The notes under the pieces: generated by a model
Database searches by the model: none
Told to the model about the DNA's origin: nothing
Seen by the model: the letters and a program-made list of their open reading frames with translations, nothing else
Program-made: the position numbers and the translations under genes
Source of the DNA: Calliopsis andreniformis
Lineage: Eukaryota > Arthropoda > Insecta > Hymenoptera > Andrenidae
Assembly: GCF_051401765.1 (NCBI RefSeq)
Contig: NW_027480481.1
Location: forward strand, 744,001 to 808,000
Length of the DNA stretch: 64,000 bases
Direction: 5' to 3'
In this document: in pieces, positions 52,835 through 64,000 of the stretch
Numbering within the stretch: the first letter of the stretch is position 1
Layout of the letters: each line of letters begins with the position of its first letter

Positions 52835-55800
52835 AATCCTCAATCCTCAAACCTCAATCTTCAATCCTTAATAATCAATTTTCAATCCTCAATCCTCAAT
52901 ACTCAGTCATCAATCCTCAATCTTCAATACTCAATCCTCAATCCTCAATCCTGTAACCTCAATCCTCAACCCTCAGACCTCATTATCAGTTCTCAATTCT
53001 CAATCCTCAATCCTCAGTCCTCAATCCTCAGTCCTCAATGATCAATCCTCAATCCTCAATCTTCAATCCTCAATACTCAATCTTCAATCCTCAATCCTCA
53101 ATCCTCAATCGTCAATCTTCAGTCCTCAATACACAATCCTCAATCCTCAACCTTCAATCGTCAATACTCATTCTTCAATCCTCAATCCTCAACCCTCAAC
53201 CCTCAATTTTCATTCCTCAATCCTCAATCCTCAATCCTCAATCCTCATTCTTCAATCCTCAATACCCAATCCTCAATCTTCAATCCTCAATCCCCAATCC
53301 TCAATTCTCAATCCTCAATCCTCAGTCCTCAGTTCTCAAACCTCAATCCTCAACCCTCAGCACTCAACGTCAATCCCCAATCCTCAATCCTCAATCCTCA
53401 ATCTTCAATCCTCAATACTCAATCCTCAATCTTCAATCCTCAATCCTCAATCCTCAATCCTCAGTCCTCAATCCTCAATCTTCAATCCTCAATACTCAAT
53501 CCTCAATCTTCAATCCTCAATACTCAATCTTCAATCCTCAATCCTCAATCCTCAATCGTCAAACTTCAGTCCTCAATACACAATCCTCAGTCCTCAATCT
53601 TCAATCGTCAATACTCATCCTTCAATCCTCAATCCTCAACCCTCAACCCTCAATTTTCATTCCTCAATCCTCAATCCTCAATCCTCAATCCTCATTCTTC
53701 AATCCTCAATACCCAATCCTCAATCTTCAATCCTCAATCCTCAATCCTCAATTCTCAATCCTCAATCCTCAGTCCTCAGTCCTCAAACCTCAATCCTCAA
53801 CCCTCAGCCCTCATCCTCAATACTGAATCCTCAATCCACAATCCTCAGTCCTCAGTCCTCAAACCTCAATCCTCAATCCTCTATCCCCAATCCTCAATCC
53901 TCAGTCCTCAATCACCAATCCTCAATCTTCAATACTCAATCCTCAATCCTCAATCCTCAATCCTCATTCTTCAATCCTCAATACCCAATCCTCAATCTTC
54001 AATCCTCAATCCTCAATCCTCAATTCTCAATCCTCAATCCTCAGTCCTCAGTTCTCAAACCTCAATCCTCAACCCTCAGCACTCAACGTCAATCCCCAAT
54101 CCTCAATCCTCAATACTCAATCCTCATTCCTCAATCATCAATCCTTAATCTTCAATACTCAATCCTCAATCCTCAATCGTCAGTCTTCTATCCTCAATAC
54201 TCAATCTTCAATCCTCAACACTCAATCCTCAATCATCAATCCTCAATCCTCAAACCTCAATTCTGAATCCTCAATCCTGAGTCCTCAATCTTCGGCCCTC
54301 AGTCCTCAACAATCAATTGTCAATCCTGAATCCTCAATAGAATATCCTCAATCCACAGCTTTCAATACTCAATACTCAAACTGCAATCTTCAAACCTCTA
54401 TCCACAAACATCAATTCTCATCACTCAGCCCTCAACACTCAGTCCTCAACGTTCAATCCTCAATCCTCAATCCTCAATCCTCAATCGTCAATCTTCAATC
54501 CTCAATACTCAATCTTCAATCCTCAATACTCAACCTGCAATCCTCAATCCTCAAACCTCAATCCTCAATCCTCATTCTTCAATCCTCAATACCCAAACCT
54601 CAATCTTCAATCCTCATTCCTCAATCCTCAATTCTCAATCCTCAATCCTTAATCCTCAGACCTAAAATATCAATATTCAACCCTCAGTCCTCGTCCTCAA
54701 TCCACAACACTCAATCCTCAGTCCTCAATATTCAATCATCAATATTCAATCTTCAATCCTCAATCCTGAATCCTCAATCCTCAATCATCAATCCTCAATC
54801 TTCAATACTCAATCCTCAATCCTCAATACTCAATCCTCAATCCTCAATACTCAATCCTCAATCTTCAATCCTCAATATTCAATCTTCAATCTTCAATCCT
54901 CAATCCTCAATCCTCAATCCTCAACCTTCAATCCTCAATACTCAATCTTCAATCCGCAATCCTCAATCCTCAATCCTCAATCCTCAGTCTTCAATCCCCA
55001 ATACCCAATCCTCAACCTTCAATCCTCAATCCTCAATCCTCAATCCTCAATCCTCAATCCTCATTCTTCAATCCTCAATACCCAATCCTCAATCTTCAAT
55101 CCTCAATCCTCAATCCTCAATTCTCAACCCTTAATCCTCATTCCTCAGTCCTCAAACCTCAATCCTCAACCCTCAGCCCTCATCCTCCATCCTCAATCCT
55201 CAATCCTCAATCCTGAATCTTCAATCCTCAATATTCAATCTTCAATCCTCAATCCTCAATCCTCAATCCGCAATCCTCAGTGATCAATACTCGATCTTCA
55301 ATACTCAATCCTCAATCCTCAATCCTCAATCCTCAATCCTCAATCCGCATTCTTCAATCCTCAATACCCAATCCTCAATCTTCAATCCTCAATCCTCAAT
55401 CCTCAATCATCAACCCTCAATCCTCAGTCCTCAGTCCTCAAACCTCAATCCTCAACCGTCAGCCCCCATCCTCAATCCTCAATCCTCAATCTTCAATCCT
55501 CAATCCGCAATCCTCAATACTCAATATTCAATCCTCAATCCTTAGTCCTCAAACCTCAATTCTGAATCCTCAATCCTGAATCCTCAATCTTCAGACCTCA
55601 GTCCTCAACAATCTGTTGTCAACCCTCAATACTCAATAGAATATCATCAATTCAAGGTTTTCAATAGTCAATACTCAATCTGCAATCTTCAAACCTCTAT
55701 CCACAAACATCAATTCTCATCACTCAACACTCAATCCTCAGTCCTCAATCATCAATCCTCAATCTTCAATACTCAATCCTCAATCCTCAATCCTCAATCC

Positions 55801-58800
55801 TCATTCCTCAATCATCAATCCTCAATCTTCAACACTCAATCCTCAATCCTCAATCGTCAGTCTTCTATCCTCAATACTCAATCTTCAATACTCAACACTC
55901 AATCCTCTATCCTCAATCCTCAATCCTCATTCTTCAATCCTCAATCCTCAAACGTCAGTCTTCAATCCTCAATACTCAATCTTCAATCCTCAATCCTCTA
56001 ACCTCAATCCTCAATCCTCATTCTTCGATCCTCAATACCCAATACTCAATCTTCAATCCTCAATACTCAATCCTCATTTCTCAATGCTCTATCCTCAGTC
56101 CTCAGTCCTCAAACCTCAATCCTGAACCGTCAGCCCCCATCCTCAATCCTCAATCCTCAATCTTCAATCCTCAATCCTCAATCCTCAATACTCAATCTTC
56201 AATCCTCAATCCTTAGTCCTCAAACCTCAATTCTGGATCCAAAATACTGAATCCTCAATCTTCAGCCCTCAGTCCTCAACAATCTGTTGTCAATCCTCAA
56301 TCCTCAATAGAATATCCTCAATTCAAAGTTTTCAATACTCAATACTCAATCTGCAATCTTCAAACCTCTATCCACAAACATAAATTCTCATCACTCAACA
56401 CTCAACACTCAGTCCTCAATGTTCAATCCTCAATCCTCAAACCTCAATCTTCAATCCTTAATAATCAATTTTCAATCCTCAATCCTCAATACTCAGTCAT
56501 CAATCCTCAATCTTCAATACTCAATCCTCAATCCTCAATCCTGTAACCTCAATCCTCAACCCTCAGACCTCATTATCAGTTCTCAATTCTCAATCCTCAA
56601 TCCTCAGTCCTCAATCCTCAGTCCTCAATGATCAATCCTCAATCCTCAATCTTCAATCCTCAATACTCAATCTTCAATCCTCAATCCTCAATCCTCAATC
56701 GTCAATCTTCAGTCCTCAATACACAATTCTCAATCCTCAACCTTCAATCGTCAATACTCATTCTTCAATCCTCAATCCTCAACCCTCAACCCTCAATTTT
56801 CATTCCTCAATCCTCAATCCTCAATCCTCAATCCTCATTCTTCAATCCTCAATACCCAATCCTCAATCTTCAATCCTCAATCCCCAATCCTCAATTCTCA
56901 ATCCTCAATCCTCAGTCCTCAGTTCTCAAACCTCAATCCTCAACCCTCAGCACTCAACGTCAATCCCCAATCCTCAATCCTCAATCCTCAATCTTCAATC
57001 CTCAATACTCAATCCTCAATCTTCAATCCTCAATCCTCAATCCTCAATCCTCAGTCCTCAATCCTCAATCTTCAATCCTCAATACTCAATCCTCAATCTT
57101 CAATCCTCAATACTCAATCTTCAATCCTCAATCCTCAATCCTCAATCGTCAAACTTCAGTCCTCAATACTCAATCCTCAGTCCTCAATCTTCAATCGTCA
57201 ATACTCATCCTTCAATCCTCAATCCTCAACCCTCAACCCTCAATTTTCATTCCTCAATCCTCAATCCTCAATCCTCAATCCTCATTCTTCAATCCTCAAT
57301 ACCCAATCCTCAATCTTCAATCCTCAATCCTCAATCCTCAATTCTCAATCCTCAATCCTCAGTCCTCAGTCCTCAAACCTCAATCCTCAACCCTCAGCCC
57401 TCATCCTCAATACTGAATCCTCAATCCACAATCCTCAGTCCTCAGTCCTCAAACCTCAATCCTCAATCCTCTATCCCCAATCCTCAATCCTCAGTCCTCA
57501 ATCACCAATCCTCAATCTTCAATACTCAATCCTCAATCCTCAATCCTCAATCCTCATTCTTCAATCCTCAATACCCAATCCTCAATCTTCAATCCTCAAT
57601 CCTCAATCCTCAATTCTCAATCCTCAATCCTCAGTCCTCAGTTCTCAAACCTCAATCCTCAACCCTCAGCACTCAACGTCAATCCCCAATCCTCAATCCT
57701 CAATACTCAATCTTCAATCCTCAATCCTTAGTCCTCAAACCTCAATTCTGAATCCTCAATCCTGAATCCTCAATCTTCAGACCTCAGTCCTCAACAATCT
57801 GTTGTCAATCCTCAATCCTCAATAGAATATCCTCAATTCAAAGCTTTCAATAGTCAATACTCAATCTGCAATCGTCAAACCTCTATCCACAAACATCAAT
57901 TCTCATCACTCAACACTCAATCCTCAGTCCTCAGTCATCAATCCTCAATCTTCAATACTCAATCCTCAATCCTCAATCCTCAATCCTCATTCCTCAATCA
58001 TCAGTCCTCAATCTTCAACACTCAATCCTCAATCCTCAATCGTCGGTCTTCTATCCTGAATACTCAATCTTCAATCCTCAACACTCAATCCTCTATCCTC
58101 AATCCTCAATCCTCATTCTTCAATCCTCAGTCCTCAATTCTCCATACTCAATCGTCAGTCTTCAATCCTCAATACTCAATCTTCTATCCTCAATTCTCAA
58201 TCCTCAATCCTCAATCCTCATTCTTGAATCCTCAATACCCAATACTCAATCTTCAATCCTCAATCCTCAATCCTCAATTCTCAATCCTCTACCTTCAGTC
58301 CTCAATACTAAATCTTCAATCCTCAATCCTCGATCCTCAATCCTCAATCCTCAATCCTCAATCGTCCGTCTTCTATCCTCAATAATCAATCTTCAATCCT
58401 CAACACTCAATCCTCAATCCTCAATCCTCAATCCTCAATCATCAATCCTCAATCTTCAATACTCAATACTCAATCCTCAATCCCCAATCCTCAATCCTCA
58501 ATCATCAATCCTCAACCTTCAATACTCATTCCTCAATCCTCAATCCTCAATCCTCAATCCTCAATCCTCATTCTTCAATCCTCAATACCCAATCCTCAAT
58601 CTTCAATCCTCAATCCTCAATCCTCAATTCTCAACCCTTAATCCTCATTCCTCAGTCCTCAAACCTCAATCCTCAACCCTCAGCCCTCATCCTCCATCCT
58701 CAATCCTCAATCCTCAATCCTGAATCTTCAATCCTCAATATTCAATCTTCAATCCTCAATCCTCAATCCTCAATCCTCAATCCTCAGTGATCAATACTCA

Positions 58801-61800
58801 ATCTTCAATACTCAATCCTCAATCCTCAATCCTCAATCCTCAATCCTCAATCCTCATTCTTCAATCCTCAATACCCAATCCTCAATCTTCTATCCTCAAT
58901 CCTCAATCCTCAATCATCAATCCTCAATCCGCAGTCCTCAGTCCTCAAACCTCAATCCTCAACCGTCAGCCCCCATCCTCAATCCTCAATCCTCAATCTT
59001 CAATCCTCAATCCTCAATCCTCAATACTCAATCTTCAATCCTCAATCCTTAGTCCTCAAACCTCAATTCTGGATCCAAAATCCTGAATCCTCAATCTTCA
59101 GCCCTCAGTCCTCAACAATCTGTTGTCAATCCTCAATCCTCAATAGAATATCCTCAATTCAAAGTTTTCAATACTCAATACTCAATCTGCAATCTTCAAA
59201 CCTCTATCCACAAACATAAATTCTCATCACTCAACACTCAACACTCAGTCCTCAATGTTCAATCCTCAATCCTCAAACCTCAATCTTCAATCCTTAATAA
59301 TCAATTTTCAATCCTCAATCCTCAATACTCAGTCATCAATCCTCAATCTTCAATACTCAATCCTCAATCCTCAATCCTGTATTCTCAATCCTCAACCCTC
59401 AGACCTCATTATCAGTTCTCAATTCTCAATCCTCAATCCTCAGTCCTCAATCCTCAGTCCTCAATGATCAATCCTCAATCCTCAATCTTCAATCCTCAAT
59501 ACTCAATCTTCAATCCTCAATCCTCAATCCTCAATCGTCAATCTTCAGTCCTCAATACTCAATCCTCAATCCTCAACCTTCAATCGTCAATACTCATTCT
59601 TCAATCCTCAATCCTCAACCCTCAACCCTCAATTTTCATTCCTCAATCCTCAATCCTCAATCCTCAATCCTCATTCTTCAATCCCCAATACCCAATCCTC
59701 AATCTTCAATCCTCAATCCCCAATCCTCAATTCTCAATCCTCAATCCTCAGTCCTCAGTTCTCAAACCTCAATCCTCAACCCTCAGCACTCAACGTCAAA
59801 CCCCAATCCTCAATCCTCAATCCTCAATCTTCAATCCTCAATACTCAATCCCCAATCTTCAATCCTCAATCCTCAATCCTCAATCCTCAGTCCTCAGTCC
59901 TCAAACCTCAATCCTCAACCCTCAGCCCTCATCCTCAATACTGAATCCTCAATCCACAATCCTCAGTCCTCAGTCCTCAAACCTCAATCCTCAATCCTCT
60001 ATCCCCAATCCTCAATCCTCAGTCCTCAATCACCAATCCTCAATCTTCAATACTCAATCCTCAATCCTCAATCCTCAATCCTCATTCTTCAATCCTCAAT
60101 ACCCAATCCTCAATCTTCAATCCTCAATCCTCAATCCTCAATTCTCAATCCTCAATCCTCAGTCCTCAGTTCTCAAACCTCAATCCTCAACCCTCAGCAC
60201 TCAACGTCAATCCCCAATCCTCAATCCTCAATACTCAATCTTCAATCCTCAATCCTTAGTCCTCAAACCTCAATTCTGAATCCTCAATCCTGAATCCTCA
60301 ATCTTCAGACCTCAGTCCTCAACAATCTGTTGTCAATCCTCAATCCTCAATAGAATATCCTCAATTCAAAGCTTTCAATAGTCAATACTCAATCTGCAAT
60401 CGTCAAACCTCTATCCACAAACATCAATTCTCATCACTCAACACTCAATCCTCAGTCCTCAATCATCAATCCTCAATCTTCAATACTCAATCCTCAATCC
60501 TCAATCCTCAATCCTCATTCCTCAATCATCAGTCCTCAATCTTCAACACTCAATCCTCAATCGTCGGTCTTCTATCCTGAATACTCAATCTTCAATCCTC
60601 AACACTCAATCCTCTATCCTCAATCCTCAATCCTCATTCTTCAATCCTCAGTCCTCAATTCTCAATACTCAATCGTCAGTCTTCAATCCTCAATACTCAA
60701 TCTTCTATCCTCAATTCTCAATCCTCAATCCTCAATCCTCATTCTTGAATCCTCAATACCCAATACTCAATCTTCAATCCTCAATCCTCAATCCTCAATT
60801 CTCAATCCTCTACCTTCAGTCCTCAATACTAAATCTTCAATCCTCAATCCTCGATCCTCAATCCTCAATCCTCAATCCTCAATCGTCCGTCTTCTATCCT
60901 CAATAATCAATCTTCAATCCTCAACACTCAATCCTCAATCCTCAATCCTCAATCCTCAATCCTCAATCATCAATCCTCCATCTTCAATACTCAATACTCA
61001 ATCCTCAATCCCCAATCCTCAATCCTCAATCATCAATCCTCAACCTTCAATACTCATTCCTCAATCCTCAATCCTCAATCCTCAATCCTCAATCCTCATT
61101 CTTCAATCCTCAATACCCAATCCTCAATCTTCAATCCTCAGTCATAAATCCTCAATCTTCAATACTCAGTCGTTAATCCTCAGTCCTCAATCCTCAATCC
61201 TCAATCCTCGTTCTTCAAACATCAATCCTCAATCCTGAATCCTCAATCTTCAATCCTCAATACTCAATCTGCAATCCTCAATCCTCAATCCTCAATCCTC
61301 AATCCTCATTCTTCAATCCTCAATCCTCAACCTTCAACACTCAATCCTCATTCCTCAATCCTCAATCCTCAATCTTGAATCCTCAATACTCAATCTTCAA
61401 TCCTCAATCCTCAATTCTCAATACTTAATACTCAATCCTCAATCTTCAATCCTCAGTCCTCAATTCGGAATCCTCAATCCTCAATGTTCAATCCTCAATA
61501 CCCAATCCTCAATCTCCAATCCTCAATCTCCAATCCTCAACCCTCGTTCCTCAAACCTCAATCCTCAACCCTCAGTCCTCATACTCAATTCTCAATTCTC
61601 AATCCTCAATCCTCAATCTTCAATCCCCAATAATCAATCTCCAATACTAGATCCTCAATCCCCAATCCTCAATCCTTAATCCTCAATCTTCAATCCTCAA
61701 TCGCCAGTCCTCAATCTTCAATCCTCTTTGCTCAATCCTCAACCCTCAAGCCTCAGTCCTCAATCCTCAATCCTCAACCGTCAGTCCTCGTCCTCAATCC

Positions 61801-64000
61801 TCAACCCTCAATCCTCAATCCTCAATCTTCAATCGTCAATACTCAATCTGCAATCCTCAGTACTCAATCCTCAATCGTCAATCCTCAATCCCCAATCCTC
61901 AGTCCTCAATGCTAAATCCTCAATCCTCAATCCTCAATCCTCAATCCTCAATCTTCAATCCTCACTATTCAATCTTCAATCCTCAATCCTCTATCCTCAA
62001 TCCTCAATCTTCACTCCTCAATCCTCAATCCTCAAACCTCAATCCTCAATCCTCAATCTTCAATCCTCAATACTCAATCTTCAATCCTCACCCTCAATCC
62101 TCAATCCTCAATCCTCAATCCTCAATCCTCAATCCTCAATCTTCAATCCTCAATACTCAATCTGCAATCCTCAATACTCAACCCTCAATCCTCTATACTC
62201 ATTCTTCAACCCTCAATACCAAAACCTCAATCTTCAATCCTCAATCCTCAATCCTCAATCCTCAGAGCTCAAACATCTATATTCAACCCACAGTACCCGT
62301 CCTCAATCCACAACCCTCAATCCTCAATCCTCAATCTTCAATCATCAATATTCAATCTGCAATCCTCAATCCTCAATCCTCAATCCTCAATACTCATTCT
62401 TCAACCCTCAATACCCAATCCTCAATCTTCAATCCTCAATCCTCAACCCTCAATCCTAAGACCTCAAACATCAATATTCAACCCTCAGTCCCCGTCCTCA
62501 ATCCACAACCCTCAATCCTCAATCCTCAATCTTCAATCATCAATATTCAATCTTCAACCCTCAATCCTCAATATTCAATCCTCAATCCTCAATCCTCAAT
62601 CTTCAATCATCAATCCTCAATCCTCATTTCTCAATGCTCTATCCTCAGTCCTCAGTCCTCAAACCTCAATCCTCAACCGTCAGCCCCCATCCTCAATCCT
62701 CAATCCTCAATCTTCAATCCTCAATCCTCAATCCTCAATACTCAATCTTCAATCCTCAATCCTTAGTCCTCAAACCTCAATTCTGAATCCTCAATCCTGA
62801 ATCCTCAATCTTCAGACCTCAGTCCTCAACAATCTGTTGTCAATCCTCAATCCTCAATAGAATATCATCAATTCAAGGCTTTCAATAGCGAATACTCAAT
62901 CTGCAATCTTCAAACCTCTATCCACAAACATCAATTCTCATCACTCAACACTCAATCCTCAGTCCTCAATCATCAATCCTCAATCTTCAATACTCAATCC
63001 TCAATCATCAATCCTCAATCCTCATTCCTCAATCATCAATCCTCAATCTTCAACACTCAACCCTCAATCCCCAATCGTCAGTCTTCTATCCTCAATACTC
63101 AATCTTCAATACTCAACACTCAATCCTCTATCCTCAATCCTCAATCCTCATTCTTCAATCCTCAATACCCAATCCTCAATCTTCAATCCTCAATCCTCAA
63201 TTCTCAGTCCTCAATCCTCAATCCTCAATCGTCAGTCTTCAATCCTCAATACTCAATCTTCAATCCTCAATCCTCAAACCTCAATCCTCAACCCTCATTC
63301 TTCGATCCTCAATACCCAATACTCAATCTTCAATCCTCAATACTCAATCCTCATTTCTCAATGCTCTATCCTCAGTCCTCAGTCCTCAAACCTCAATCCT
63401 GAACCGTCAGCCCCCATCCTCAATCCTCAATCCTCAATCTTCAATCCTAAATCCTCAATCCTCAATACTCAATCTTCAATATTCAATCTTCAATCCTCAA
63501 CACTCAATCCTCAATCCTCAATCCTCAATCCTCAATCCTCATTCATCAATCCTCACTACCCAATCCTGAATCTTCAATCCTCAATCCTCAATCCTCAATT
63601 CTCAATCCTCTATCTTCAATCCTCAATACTAAATCTTCAATCCTCAATCCTCAATCCTCAATCCTCAATCCTCAATCCTCATTCTACAATCCTCAATACT
63701 CAGTCTTGAATCATCAATCCTCAACTCTCAATCCTCAATCCTCAATCCTCAATCGTCACTCCTCAATCCCCAATCCTCAATCTTCAATCCTCAATCCTCA
63801 ATCCTCAATCCTCAATCCTCAATCCACAATCCTCAGCCCTCAATCATCAATTCTCAATCCTCAATCCTCAATCCTCAGTTCTCAATCCTCAATCCCCAAT
63901 CCTCAGACCTCAAACATCAATACTCAACCCTGAGTCCTCGTCCTCAATCCACAACCCTCAATCCTCAATCCTCAATCTTCAATCATCAATATTCAAACTT

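Larger units (their letters stand above)
1..64000 (+). repeat. Heptanucleotide satellite array, unit TCAATCC
   Basis: The whole window is made of tandem 7-bp units with consensus TCAATCC on the + strand, mixed with single- and double-substitution variants and a few 6-bp units. G appears almost only in variant units, so the two strands have very different composition. Three units make 21 bp, which is seven codons; every forward frame reads a rotation of S-I-L-N-P-Q-S and every reverse frame contains TGA. No transposon, rRNA, tRNA, CRISPR array or gene with ordinary codon use interrupts it. The array runs off both edges. A eukaryotic constitutive-heterochromatin or subtelomeric satellite is the likeliest setting, but this is inferred from scale and structure only. 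Confidence 0.97.
50010..64000 (+). repeat. Block B': second copy of block B
   Basis: About 50,036 pairs with 12,870, and 63,706 pairs with 27,211. The first internal unit (51,197-54,115) is 671 bp shorter than its counterpart; the second (54,116-57,705) is full length at 3,590 bp. Type I islands lie near 51,331, 52,630, 54,250, 55,549, 56,220, 57,735, 59,056, 60,263 and 62,770, and a palindromic island at 50,214. Divergence from block B is a scatter of single bases. No gene is seen. It runs off the right edge. Confidence 0.92.

Noticed and set aside
1..64000. Telomere repeat array
   Set aside because: The C-rich heptamer resembles plant-type CCCTAAA in length and composition, but the sequence differs. 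The units are heavily varied, and long higher-order duplications with islands are not expected in an active telomere. No run of a known telomere motif is present.
1..64000. CRISPR array
   Set aside because: There are no unique spacers between constant repeats. Both the short and long periods are made of the same heptamer, and no cas-like gene is present.
1..64000. Cyanobacterial heptanucleotide repeats (short tandem repeated repeats)
   Set aside because: Those are heptamers too, but to my knowledge they form short intergenic runs between genes. 64 kb without a gene and with nested multi-kilobase units does not fit.

Overview
This 64-kb window is a satellite array from end to end. I find no gene that I can support on either strand. 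The building block is a 7-bp unit, TCAATCC read on the + strand (GGATTGA on the other), with many point variants such as TCAATCT, TCAATAC, TCAGTCC, TCAACCC, TCAAACC, TCATTCC, TCAATCG and TGAATCC. The + strand is almost free of G. The size, lack of genes and nested repeat structure fit a eukaryotic heterochromatic, subtelomeric or pericentromeric satellite. The sequence does not identify the organism, and I recognise neither the heptamer nor the larger units as a named satellite family.

Layout. Block A (1 to about 12,850) is a mosaic of short modules at irregular spacing. Block B (about 12,850-27,505) contains two copies of a 3,590-bp unit (14,031-21,210) and a segment of about 1.25 kb that recurs about 2.5 kb downstream. 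A degenerate transition (about 27,350-29,164) leads into a higher-order array of 5,002-bp units: 29,165-34,166, 34,167-39,168, an enlarged third unit of 6,367 bp (39,169-45,535) and a fourth (from 45,536). From about 50,010 to the right edge, block B is repeated almost base for base at an offset of 37,166 and then 36,495 bp (block B'). The window therefore holds one full period, and the start of the next, of a super-repeat of about 37 kb.

The heptamer background is interrupted by families of more complex islands of about 100-205 bp. They share a core beginning AATAGAATATCC and are the best landmarks. One subfamily carries a perfect 7-bp inverted repeat. Comparing islands and single-base variants shows how the array evolves. 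A 671-bp segment was lost or gained by exchange between two related islands. Part of one higher-order unit was replaced by block-B sequence. The four higher-order units carry conflicting variant patterns, which suggests recombination or conversion between copies.

The long open frames on the + strand follow from the repeat arithmetic. Because 7 is not a multiple of 3, every forward frame reads the same seven-residue cycle S-I-L-N-P-Q-S with no stop, while every reverse frame meets TGA each 21 bp. They are not annotated as genes. Coordinates of large blocks are good to a few tens of bases; island and inverted-repeat positions were counted directly.
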